Both the position numbers and the translations under genes were made by a program. The notes under the pieces were generated by a model. It saw nothing but the letters and a program-made list of their open reading frames with translations, was not told the origin of the DNA and did not search any database. DNA of 64,000 bases, from assembly GCF_028473665.1 (NCBI RefSeq), contig NZ_CP098774.1:3748501-3812500 (forward strand). Reading direction: 5' to 3'. Positions 54,019 through 62,628 of the stretch are shown piece by piece. This DNA is from Sphingomonas sp. QA11 (lineage in GTDB: Bacteria > Pseudomonadota > Alphaproteobacteria > Sphingomonadales > Sphingomonadaceae). Within the stretch, counting starts at the first letter, position 1. Every line of letters begins with the position of its first letter.

Positions 54019-55317
54019 TCAGCCGCGCCGGATGAGACTCGCGAAATGCTGCGTGCTTGGCTTCAGCTTGCGCGCGAACGTGTCGCGATCGACGGCGACC
54101 ATGCCGAAATGCTGTCCATAGCCTTGAGTCCATTCGAAATTGTCGAGCAGCGACCAATAGATATAGCTCTTCACGTCGATGCCCTCGTCGAGGCAGCGCC
54201 TGATCTCGGCGATGCTCGCGTCGAGCCAGGCGACGCGGCGACTATCGTCATCAGTGGCGATGCCGCTTTCCGTGACGAAGATCGGCTTCTTCGTCTTGCG
54301 CGCGGCGAGGCGGATGACGTGGCCGAGCGCCTGCGGATAATATTCGTAACCCGCCGCGGTCATCTCAGCTCCCGGCGGTGGCGGCACCATGCCCTTCGCG
54401 TCGAGCCGGACCCGGGTATAGGCCTGCACGCCGACGAAATCGCTGGCGTTCACCACATCCCACCAGTCACCATAGACCATCGCCTCGATACGCGGGGCGA
54501 GGCTGTTCTCGCCGACCGGCTCGATCGCCTGAGTCGACAGAGTGACGCCGACGGGGAAATCTCCGGGGCCTGCCTTGATCGCCTGATAGGCCTTGGCATG
54601 GGCCTGAAGCAGATGAGCGTCGATGCGGTCGGGGTCAGCGAAAAGGATCGAGGAGAAACCCGGAGAATTGGTCGCGCGGGCGGCCGCGGCAATCATCGCG
54701 GTCCGCTTCGCGCGATAGTCGGGCGTGGCGCCCATGCGCAGCAATTTGGCGAGCAGGTGGATGTTCGCCTCGTTGAACGGCGACGCCATGCCGATCTGGT
54801 CGCCCAGCGCGCGCGTCGCGCGCTCGCAGAAGCGGGCGAACAGGTCGGCGCTGTCGGGCGCTTCCCAGCCGCCACGTTTGGCGAACCACAGCGGAACGGT
54901 GAAATGATTATAGGTGACGATCGGCAGCAGGCCGTGGGCGCGACACGAGGCAAGGACCTTCGCATAACGGTCCAGCTCGGCCTGGGAGAAGCGGCCGGGC
55001 TCGGGCTCGATCCGCGCCCATTCGATGCCGAAGCGATAGCAGGTCAGTCCGATCGACCGGGCGATCGCGAAATCCTGGTCGTAGCGATGATAGCTGTCAC
55101 AGGCGTCGCCCGACGGATCCTTGTAGACCGTCTCGGGCAGGTTCTCGAGCAGCCAGCTATCGGAATTGAGATCGTTGCCCTCGCTCTGGTGCGCCGAAAT
55201 CGCCGCGCCCCAGAGGAAACCCCTGGGCATCGCGCCGCGTGCCGCCGCCCGGGTCGGCGAGGCAACGACCGCCGCGGCCGCCGCCAGTCCCGCTAGCACG
55301 TCCCGCCTCGTCGTCAT
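54019..55317 (-). CDS. GH1 beta-glycosidase, exported
   Basis: 432 residues. A twin-arginine signal (TTRRDVLAGLAAAAAVVASP) is unusual for GH1, which is mostly cytoplasmic. GH1 blocks are FLWGAAISAHQSEG, YRFGIEWARIEPE, acid/base Glu in ASPFNEANIH, nucleophile Glu in IFVTESGIATDD and YWSLLDNFEWTQGY. The acid/base block reads NEA instead of NEP. Last gene of the TonB receptor-esterase-TetR operon; its start overlaps the TetR stop by four bases. Confidence 0.92.
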   Translation of the reverse strand: MTTRRDVLAGLAAAAAVVASPTRAAARGAMPRGFLWGAAISAHQSEGNDLNSDSWLLENLPETVYKDPSGDACDSYHRYDQDFAIARSIGLTCYRFGIEWARIEPEPGRFSQAELDRYAKVLASCRAHGLLPIVTYNHFTVPLWFAKRGGWEAPDSADLFARFCERATRALGDQIGMASPFNEANIHLLAKLLRMGATPDYRAKRTAMIAAAARATNSPGFSSILFADPDRIDAHLLQAHAKAYQAIKAGPGDFPVGVTLSTQAIEPVGENSLAPRIEAMVYGDWWDVVNASDFVGVQAYTRVRLDAKGMVPPPPGAEMTAAGYEYYPQALGHVIRLAARKTKKPIFVTESGIATDDDSRRVAWLDASIAEIRRCLDEGIDVKSYIYWSLLDNFEWTQGYGQHFGMVAVDRDTFARKLKPSTQHFASLIRRG

Positions 55318-56036
55318 CCCGATCCCTTCCCGGCTGCCGAATTCTGGCAGATCGCGTGAAACCCCGCCGCCATGAACCTTGCCATATGCCGCTTGATCGA
55401 TTCAAAATCGTTGGACGAGCATAGCCCGTGCGACAGATCGTCAAGCCGGCCGGTGCGCGCCATGTTGTGCGTCATCGCGCCGGAGACGAAGTGATAACCC
55501 CAGAAGATCGTTTCCTCGTCAGAGTCCGGCATCGCTTTCCTGAGCAGGTCGATCAGCGCCAGGACCACGGGATTGAAATATTTGCTCATCTTGCCCGCGC
55601 CCCAGCCGGTCGCGCTATTGGCCTGCGCGGCGATCTTGCCGAAAGCGACCCATTGCTCCTCATCGTCGATCTGGACGTTCAGGTCGGCGTCGATCCAGGC
55701 GTGCAGCGCGCCCTCGACCGTGACGTTGTCGCCCACCTGCTCGGCATAACGCCGCATCGCCTCGAGCCGGTTGCGCGCGGAGATCGGCGCCTTGCGCGCC
55801 CAGACCGCCTCGTAGATGCTTTCCTTCCCGTTGAAATGATAGTGGATCAGCGTCGAGCTGACCCCGACGCGCGCGGCGACATCCTTCAGCGTGACGCCGT
55901 GATAGCCAAACTCCGCGAACAATTGCTCCGCGGCGTCGAGGATGCGCTCCATCGACGCCTCGCGCACGCGTGCCTTGTGGTTTCGCGCGCGAGGCGCCGG
56001 GTCGCCGTCCGGTGCGGCTTGATCGATGCTGCTCAT
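55314..56036 (-). CDS. TetR-family regulator
   Basis: 240 residues. The N-terminal helix-turn-helix (ILDAAEQLFAEFGYHGVTLKDVAARVGVSSTLIHYHFNGKESIYEAV) is complete; the helical ligand domain follows and resembles the group with a C-terminal DUF-type dimer helix (FWGYHFVSGAMTHNM). Encoded within an operon joined by four-base overlaps on both sides, it most likely controls that operon through the palindrome at 60081-60132. Confidence 0.92.
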   Translation of the reverse strand: MSSIDQAAPDGDPAPRARNHKARVREASMERILDAAEQLFAEFGYHGVTLKDVAARVGVSSTLIHYHFNGKESIYEAVWARKAPISARNRLEAMRRYAEQVGDNVTVEGALHAWIDADLNVQIDDEEQWVAFGKIAAQANSATGWGAGKMSKYFNPVVLALIDLLRKAMPDSDEETIFWGYHFVSGAMTHNMARTGRLDDLSHGLCSSNDFESIKRHMARFMAAGFHAICQNSAAGKGSG

Positions 56037-57730
56037 CGGGCCTCTGGTTGCCGAGGGGCGGCAGGCGCGTCAACGCCCTCTCCCGTCCGTGCCGGAAAGG
56101 CCGAGAAGCCGATATCATACCGCCAGCCGCGCCCCTGCCGCCGCCGGCGGGCGACCAGCGCATCGGCCCAGGCGAAAGCCGCGGACTGGAGATGACGTCC
56201 GGCGGACGGGCGCTCGTCAATGTCGAGATAGGCGGGCTGTGGCGCGGTGTAGCGGGGCCAGGGCGTTTCGCCCGCTGCCGTCGGGGCGCCGGAGCGAACG
56301 AAGGAGACCCAATAGCGCATCATGGCGTCCGAAAGCCGCGTTTCAGCCTCGGTGAGCGGCGGGCGTGGCCAGTTCGCGCCGAGCGTCGCCGAAGGACCGA
56401 CCTGGCCGAAGATATAGGGCAGTTCGCTGGCATGGAAGGCCGCGAGGTCGCGGGCGCGTTGCGCTGGCGTGCTGTGCCGAAAGAAATAGAGATAGGCCGG
56501 CTGCCCCGCCGCCGCCTGTTGCCGCACCAGATATTGGGCGGCCCAGCCGTACAAGCCGTCGCGGATCGACGCCATCACATCGGCCCTGGGATCAGCACCC
56601 GGATAGACGGCGAGATACGCGGCAGCTTCGGCGCCGAAGCGCCGCCGCACATCGGCCAGATAGGCCTGCTGGCTATCGGGTGCCCTGGGCATCAGGAAAG
56701 GCAGCGAGCGGATCTCGCCTTCGTTGAACCCCGCGAGCACCGGAACCTTGGCCTGTTCGCCGCGCGCGAAGGTTTCGGCGAGCTGGCGCCTGAGCAGGAT
56801 TCCGTCGATCACCGGCTCGGGTTGCCAGCCAGTCGCGAGGCCTGCCCTGAACAGCGCTGCAGGATCAGCCGCGCGGAGGGCGGCGGCATCCGACACGCCG
56901 GCGGCCCTGGCCAGCGCCGTGCCCGCCGCCTCCGCGGACGGCAGGCCGCGTGTTTCCTCATGAAGCGCGCGATAGGAGGGCATGTAGCCGCTCTGCACGA
57001 TCGCCCGGGCGAACAGACCCCGCGCCTGCGGGCTGGCCAGCAGGGCGATAGTGCTGAGGCCGCCGGCCGATTCACCCGCAATCGTGACCCGGCGGGGGTC
57101 GCCCCCGAAGGCCGCGATGTTGTCACGCACCCAGCGCAGCGCCTCGATCTGGTCGAGCAAGCCATAATTGCCGGAGCGATGCCGCGGCGATTCAGCGCTC
57201 AGCACCGGGTGTGCCAGATAGCCGAGCAGGCCGAGCCGATAATTGATCGAAACCAGGACGATGCCCTGCCGGGCCAGCTTGACGCCGTCATACAAAGGCT
57301 CGGAGCTGCTTCCTCCGACCAGCGCGCCGCCATGGATCCAGACCATGACCGGCAGTTTCCGCGCGCCGGCCGGCGCCCAGACATTGAGGGTCAGGCAGTC
57401 CTCGCTGACCCTCGCCATGCCACCCGAATACAGACCGGCCGGCGATTGCGGCGGCTGCAGGCAGGCAGGACCGAACGCCCGCGCATCGCGCGTGCCCTTC
57501 CAGCCTGGCGCGGGAACGGGCGGGTGCCAGCGCAACGCCTCCGTCGGTGGCTTGGCATAGGGGATGCCCTTGAAGGAGACGACCTGTGCACCCGGATCGG
57601 CGGCACCCTGCAGCAGGCCCTGGCGAATATGGACATGCGGTTGGCTCGGCGCGCCGGCTGCCGACGTGGCGGCAGGACACAGCCAGGCGACCGCGAGCCA
57701 CAAAGGTCCCGACGCTTTCACGCTCACCAC
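56033..57730 (-). CDS. Type-B carboxylesterase, exported
   Basis: 565 residues from GTG 57730 (GTG 57727 also possible), with a signal peptide (LWLAVAWLCPAATSAAG). The oxyanion block VMVWIHGGALVGGSS, nucleophile Ser in IAGESAGGLS, and the later Glu (AGFNEGEIRS) and His (FHASELPYIF) make a complete triad. Such enzymes cleave aryl or acyl esters. With a GH1 glycosidase and a TonB receptor in the operon, a plant glycoside ester is a plausible substrate. Confidence 0.9.
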   Translation of the reverse strand: MVSVKASGPLWLAVAWLCPAATSAAGAPSQPHVHIRQGLLQGAADPGAQVVSFKGIPYAKPPTEALRWHPPVPAPGWKGTRDARAFGPACLQPPQSPAGLYSGGMARVSEDCLTLNVWAPAGARKLPVMVWIHGGALVGGSSSEPLYDGVKLARQGIVLVSINYRLGLLGYLAHPVLSAESPRHRSGNYGLLDQIEALRWVRDNIAAFGGDPRRVTIAGESAGGLSTIALLASPQARGLFARAIVQSGYMPSYRALHEETRGLPSAEAAGTALARAAGVSDAAALRAADPAALFRAGLATGWQPEPVIDGILLRRQLAETFARGEQAKVPVLAGFNEGEIRSLPFLMPRAPDSQQAYLADVRRRFGAEAAAYLAVYPGADPRADVMASIRDGLYGWAAQYLVRQQAAAGQPAYLYFFRHSTPAQRARDLAAFHASELPYIFGQVGPSATLGANWPRPPLTEAETRLSDAMMRYWVSFVRSGAPTAAGETPWPRYTAPQPAYLDIDERPSAGRHLQSAAFAWADALVARRRRQGRGWRYDIGFSAFPARTGEGVDAPAAPRQPEAR

Positions 57731-60012
57731 AGATTATAGCCGATCCGTACGCCAAAGGTGCGTGGCCGCACGATCGCGTAGCGGCTGTACACGAACGCTT
57801 CGGGATGGATGTAGGTCGTCGCGCGGCTGTTGGCGATATTCTCCATGTAGAAGGTCACGGACAGATCGCGGATCGTGATGCCGGTCTGCAGGTTGAGATA
57901 CGTATAGGCATCGGTGTTGTCGTAGAGCGGACTGCGAACCCCGGGCTTGCCCGGCGTGTTGGGAAAGCCGTTGGGGAACGACCCGACATGCTGAACCTGG
58001 AAGCTGGTGAAGCCCCTGGCCCCGCTGCCCATGTCATAATTATAGGTGCCAAAGAGCGAGCCCTGCACGTGGGGCGAGGCGAGACGCGCATTGTTCACCG
58101 CGCCCGAGATTGCCGCTTCCTGCGCAGAAAGCTCTGTCACCTTGGCCTGGTTGAGCGAACCGTTGAGCCCGAACAGCAGACCGGTGACGGGCGCGAAAGT
58201 GATCTCCGCCTCGATCCCCTTGCTTGATGCCCGCCCGACATTGGTGGCGAACTGGACTGAATCCGACTGGCGGTTGGCCTGAACCTGAATGTTGCGCCAG
58301 TCGATATAATAAGCGGCGAGGTTCGCCGTCAGCTTCCCGCCGAGCCAGCGCCCCTTCAGACCAAGTTCGTAATTGGTGAGGTTGTCCGATCCAGCCCCGG
58401 CGGGAATGACGAGATCGGTCGGATCGACGGTGCTGACGCTGCCGGCGCGGCCATTATAGACGGGCGTGCGGTAGCCGGTGGAAACGGTCGCATAGGTCGT
58501 CAGGTTGCGAGACGGCTTGAAGCTGAGACTCGCTTTCCATGACGCCTTGCTGGCGGAAGGATAGCGGGTGGTCGCCGCCGCGTTCGGCACCAGCGCGAGC
58601 GGCCCGGGAATGCCGAACAGCGCGTAGGTGAAATAGGCGGTGTTGAAGCCGGGCTTGGTATCGACCGTGCCGCCATATTTGCCGTAGCGGACGCCGCCTG
58701 TCGCAATGAGCTTGTCGGTGAAATGGTAGCTGAGCTCACCGAAGCCGGCGAGTTCATAGGTGCGCGAGACGCTGCCGAATTGGCTGAAGGTCGTGCCCGG
58801 CAGCCCGGTGATGCGGCGCGCCGCGAGGAAGGCAGCGTTCGACAGGTTCTCCCCGTCGAGATCGAGGTTGCGGTGCAGGTAGAAGCCGCCGACGACCCAG
58901 TCGAACCGCCCGCCCGCGTCGGAGGCGATCCGCGTTTCCTGGACGAAGGTCTTCTGCCGATACCTGTCGTCGAGATAGAAGGGGATGGCCTGCGCGATGG
59001 GCACGCCCGTCGCGAAGGTACCGGCGAGATCGACCGCGAAATCGCCATCCGCGATCGAATAGGTCGACGAGCTGGTCAGGTGCGCGCCGTCGAACTGATA
59101 GTCGATCGTCCCGTTATAGACCTGAGTCTTCGAGGTGTAGCGATCGGGGATCGAGCTGTAGCGCTTGCGGTCGCCGAGCGACGGAGAGGTGAGCGCCGAA
59201 TCCTGCGGCTCGCTATTCTCATAGGAACCGAGCAGCTTGACGCTCAGCCGGTCGGTCGGCTTCCACAACAGGGTCGCCCGGCCACCCCAGTCCTTCAGCG
59301 TGTTGGCATTCTTCACGCCCGTCCCGAGATTGTCGACATATCCTTCTTCGTTCCGGTAATAGCCGACCACGCGCAGCCCAAGCGTGTCATTGACCAGCGG
59401 AACATTGACCATGCCGTTATAGCGCTGGCGGATGCCGCCGCCGTCGGGCGTGAGGCCGATATCGACCAGCGCGGACATATCATATTTCGCGAGGTTGGGG
59501 CTCTTGGTCAGGATACGCAGCGCGCCCGACAGCGAGCCAGATCCGAACAGGGTCCCCTGCGGGCCGCGCAGGAACTCGACGCGTTCGATATCGTAGAGGT
59601 TGGGATTGAGCGTCACCGTGTTGCCGATGGTGCTGAGCGGCAGCTCGTCGAGATAGATGGTGGTGGTGGTCTGCAATCCGGCACCCCAGCCATTGGTGGA
59701 GATGCCGCGGGCAGTGAGCCGGGCGTTGTTGTCGCTTGCCTGGTTAAGCACCACGCCCGGTGTTTCGCGGGCGATGCCCTCGAAGCCGACAATGCCTTTC
59801 TGGGTCAGCTCGGCCTGGGAGAAGGCGGTGACGCTGAGCGGAACGTCCTGCAGGCGTTCGTTGCGGCGGGTGGCAGTGACGACGATGTCATTGGGATCGG
59901 CCACGCCCGGGTTCTGGCTGGTCGAATCGGGCGCGGAACTGGTCTGCGCGGCGGCGGGAGCACCCGCGATGACGAGCGCGAGCAGCGACGACGTGTAGGC
60001 AAAGCGGTTCAT
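57724..60012 (-). CDS. TonB-dependent receptor (FecA/BtuB-like, small-molecule type)
   Basis: 762 residues. Signal peptide ending AGAPAAAQ, TonB-box region DPNDIVVTATRR, plug domain with RLTARGIS and VEFLRGPQGTLFGSGSLSGAL, and a barrel ending YNLW. The plug resembles the receptor group often tied to aromatic or terpenoid uptake in sphingomonads. First gene of the four-gene operon; a TetR-type palindrome lies about 70 bases upstream. Confidence 0.92.
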   Translation of the reverse strand: MNRFAYTSSLLALVIAGAPAAAQTSSAPDSTSQNPGVADPNDIVVTATRRNERLQDVPLSVTAFSQAELTQKGIVGFEGIARETPGVVLNQASDNNARLTARGISTNGWGAGLQTTTTIYLDELPLSTIGNTVTLNPNLYDIERVEFLRGPQGTLFGSGSLSGALRILTKSPNLAKYDMSALVDIGLTPDGGGIRQRYNGMVNVPLVNDTLGLRVVGYYRNEEGYVDNLGTGVKNANTLKDWGGRATLLWKPTDRLSVKLLGSYENSEPQDSALTSPSLGDRKRYSSIPDRYTSKTQVYNGTIDYQFDGAHLTSSSTYSIADGDFAVDLAGTFATGVPIAQAIPFYLDDRYRQKTFVQETRIASDAGGRFDWVVGGFYLHRNLDLDGENLSNAAFLAARRITGLPGTTFSQFGSVSRTYELAGFGELSYHFTDKLIATGGVRYGKYGGTVDTKPGFNTAYFTYALFGIPGPLALVPNAAATTRYPSASKASWKASLSFKPSRNLTTYATVSTGYRTPVYNGRAGSVSTVDPTDLVIPAGAGSDNLTNYELGLKGRWLGGKLTANLAAYYIDWRNIQVQANRQSDSVQFATNVGRASSKGIEAEITFAPVTGLLFGLNGSLNQAKVTELSAQEAAISGAVNNARLASPHVQGSLFGTYNYDMGSGARGFTSFQVQHVGSFPNGFPNTPGKPGVRSPLYDNTDAYTYLNLQTGITIRDLSVTFYMENIANSRATTYIHPEAFVYSRYAIVRPRTFGVRIGYNLW

Positions 60013-60080
60013 GTCCCCTCCTTGTCGCCGCCGCGTCTTGGTGACGCTGGTCTGCGAACGATCGGGAACATGACATCCTT

Positions 60081-60132
60081 CCCCGCAGAGTCAATACTGA
60101 CTGCTACGTCAGTCAGTATTGACTCTGCGGGG
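60081..60132. promoter_or_regulatory. 52-bp perfect palindrome, probable TetR operator
   Basis: A 23-base arm (60081-60103) is perfectly repeated in inverse at 60110-60132 around CTACGT. Inside are overlapping ACTGACTG/CAGTCAGT words, which would give two TetR-dimer sites. It lies 69 bases before the receptor start at 60012, where a repressor from the same operon (55314-56036) would act. Transcribed RNA would form a very strong hairpin. Confidence 0.78.
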
Positions 60133-60180
60133 CGTCAATGCCGGGTTGAAAATCCTCCTGAGCGATCCAGTCTTGCAATT

Positions 60181-60199
60181 GCTAATTAATCTCATTAGC
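60181..60199. promoter_or_regulatory. Fur-box-like site before the siderophore receptor
   Basis: GCTAATTAATCTCATTAGC is a 19-base dyad that matches the classical Fur consensus at 13 of 19 positions by eye. It lies about 170 bases before the receptor start at 60370 in a locally A+T-rich stretch. Iron control fits the receptor type. Confidence 0.55.
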
Positions 60200-60369
60200 G
60201 GCGCACTCCTTAGGGAGGCAAACATCAACTCCATCGTCGCGAACGGGCTTCGCTCGCGTCGTCCCCGGATCTTGCGGGTCGGCTTCGCGGCGCCGGGCCA
60301 GGGCGATTGCGGGCGCATCCGATGCGGCGGGGAAGATGGGAGCGCCACAAATGACACAACAGGGGGACA

Positions 60370-62514
60370 ATGATGCGCCGTTCATTTCGCTTGCTGCTGG
60401 CCGGCTCGGCCTGGGTACTCACGCCGGCGCTGCTCCACGCTCAGCAGGCGCCGCAACAGGACATTGCGCCTGAAGGAGAAGGCAATGATGAGATCGTCGT
60501 GACCGGCTATGGCCGGAGCAACCAGCCCACCACCGCCACCGGGCTTCGCCTCACGCCGATCGAGACGCCGCAGACCATCAGCGTCATCACGCGGCAGCAG
60601 ATCGACGATCAGGCGCTGATATCGATCAACGACGCGCTCGATTTTGCCGTGGGCATTTCCAAGAAGGACATCGATCGCGGCCGCAGCGCGATTTCCGCGC
60701 GTGGTTTCGAGGTGCAGAATTTCCAGCTCGACGGCGCGCCGTTCGTCAACGGCAATGTCGGCTTCGGCGAGACGAGCACGGCGATATACGACCGAGTCGA
60801 CCTGGTCCGCGGTGCCGCGGGCCTGATGCAGGGGGCCGGAGACCCGTCAGCCGTCGTCAACCTGATCCGCAAACATGCGGACGCCACCAGATTCTCCGGC
60901 CAGGTCAGCCTGGAAGCAGCGTCATGGAACCGCGTAGCCGGGACCGTGGATGTCCAGTCGCCGCTCAATGCCGACGGCACCGTGCGCGCCCGCGCCGTCG
61001 TCCAGGCATCTCGGCAGGACAGTTTCGTCGATCGCGAGGAAAAGAAGGGCCTGGTCCTCTACGCCGTGGTGGATGCCGATCTGGGCGAGCGCACGAAGCT
61101 GTCCGTCGGCGCCAGCTACCAGCGCGACGACCGCAACGGGGTGATGTGGGCGCAGCTGCCCTATTGGTACACCGACGGCACGCGGACCCGCTGGCCGCGA
61201 TCGAAGACGACCGGCACCGACTGGAATTTCTGGGACACCACGGAGATTTCGGCCTTCGCCACCCTCACCCACGACCTGGGCGGGAAATGGAGCATCCGGG
61301 GGGATCTCGGCTATCACAAGGGACTGGAGAATTCGCGGCTATTGTGGCTCGACGGCGTACCCGACAGGGTGACCGGCCGCGGCGTGGCCACCTCCGGCTA
61401 TTGGTTCAATGCGAATCCCGAACAATGGCACGGCAGCATCCAGGCCAATGGCCCCTTCTCGCTGCTGGGCCGCGAGCATGACCTCGCGATCGGCGCGATG
61501 GTGAGCCATCTCAACGATGGCTGGACCAATCGCGATCCGGTCTCGATCGATCCGATCAACGATTTCAACCGGTGGGACGGCGAGCTCGCCCAACCCGAAT
61601 GGGGCCCCCGCTATCTGTCAAGCAGGGGCAATACCACCCAGATGGCGCTCTATGCCTCGACGCGGATCAACCTGCTCGACCGGCTGAAGCTGATCGGCGG
61701 CGGACGGCTGAGCTATTTCAGGCGCAACGAGGACGCGGCTGGCGCAACCCCGGCCTACAAGCTGACCTACAAGGGCACGATCACGCCCTATGCCGGGCTG
61801 GTGTTCGACATCCTGCCCAACCTGTCCGCCTATGCGAGCTACACCAATATCTTCAAGCCGCAGGGCAATGTCCGTGACCGCACCGGGCGCCTGCTCGATG
61901 CGCTGGAAGGCAAGAGCTACGAGGCCGGGCTGAAGGCATTGCTGCTAGACGGCAAGCTCCTGGCGACGGCGGCGGTGTATCGCATCGAACAGGATAATCT
62001 TGCCGTGCCCGATCCCGGGCAGTTCGTGCCGGGCACATCCAACCCGGCCTATGTCGGCGCGAAAGGAACCGTCTCCAAGGGCTATGAACTGGAAGTCGTC
62101 GGCAAGGTCACCCGGCAATGGGACCTCAGCCTCGGCTGGAGCCACTATAGCGCGAAGGATGCCGACGGCGCCAATGTGCTAAGCCACCAGCCGCGCGAGG
62201 CGTTCAACCTCGCCACCAAATATGCCTTTGCCGGCGCGCTCGACGGGCTGAGCGTCGGCGGCGCGGTGAAGTGGGAAGGCCGGCCGCCAGTCACGGCGCA
62301 GAATCCCGGCACCGGGATCGTCGAGCCGATCGGCCAGCCCGCCTATGCCATCGTCAACATCATGACTCGCTACGCCCTGAGCAAGCAGGTGTCGCTTCAG
62401 CTCAATATCGACAATCTTTTCGACAAGACCTTTTTCAGCGGCAACAGCTGGTTCCCCGGCTTCGTCTATGGAGAACCGAGAAATGCGCGGGTGACGCTGA
62501 AATACGGCTTCTGA
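60370..62514 (+). CDS. TonB-dependent siderophore receptor (FhuE/FpvA-like)
   Basis: 714 residues (ATG 60370 or 60373, after GGGGG). Signal peptide ending LLHAQ, TonB-box region DEIVVTGYGRSNQPTTATGLRL, plug with TPQTISVITRQQIDDQ and RVDLVRGAAGLMQGAGDPSAVVNLIRK. The barrel ends RVTLKYGF, and IFKPQ and SYEAGLK are typical of siderophore receptors. It would take up a ferric siderophore made by others, since no siderophore synthesis genes are visible. An MFS gene follows convergently. Confidence 0.94.
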   Translation: MMRRSFRLLLAGSAWVLTPALLHAQQAPQQDIAPEGEGNDEIVVTGYGRSNQPTTATGLRLTPIETPQTISVITRQQIDDQALISINDALDFAVGISKKDIDRGRSAISARGFEVQNFQLDGAPFVNGNVGFGETSTAIYDRVDLVRGAAGLMQGAGDPSAVVNLIRKHADATRFSGQVSLEAASWNRVAGTVDVQSPLNADGTVRARAVVQASRQDSFVDREEKKGLVLYAVVDADLGERTKLSVGASYQRDDRNGVMWAQLPYWYTDGTRTRWPRSKTTGTDWNFWDTTEISAFATLTHDLGGKWSIRGDLGYHKGLENSRLLWLDGVPDRVTGRGVATSGYWFNANPEQWHGSIQANGPFSLLGREHDLAIGAMVSHLNDGWTNRDPVSIDPINDFNRWDGELAQPEWGPRYLSSRGNTTQMALYASTRINLLDRLKLIGGGRLSYFRRNEDAAGATPAYKLTYKGTITPYAGLVFDILPNLSAYASYTNIFKPQGNVRDRTGRLLDALEGKSYEAGLKALLLDGKLLATAAVYRIEQDNLAVPDPGQFVPGTSNPAYVGAKGTVSKGYELEVVGKVTRQWDLSLGWSHYSAKDADGANVLSHQPREAFNLATKYAFAGALDGLSVGGAVKWEGRPPVTAQNPGTGIVEPIGQPAYAIVNIMTRYALSKQVSLQLNIDNLFDKTFFSGNSWFPGFVYGEPRNARVTLKYGF

Positions 62515-62628
62515 CGCTGCGCCGGGCACCCGGCGCCACATCCGAACCACGCCGTTCGCGCCGGATAGCGATGTCGATACGGGTGCGCCCGTTCGATCGC
62601 TACCCGGCACGAACGGATGGGGCGCGGA

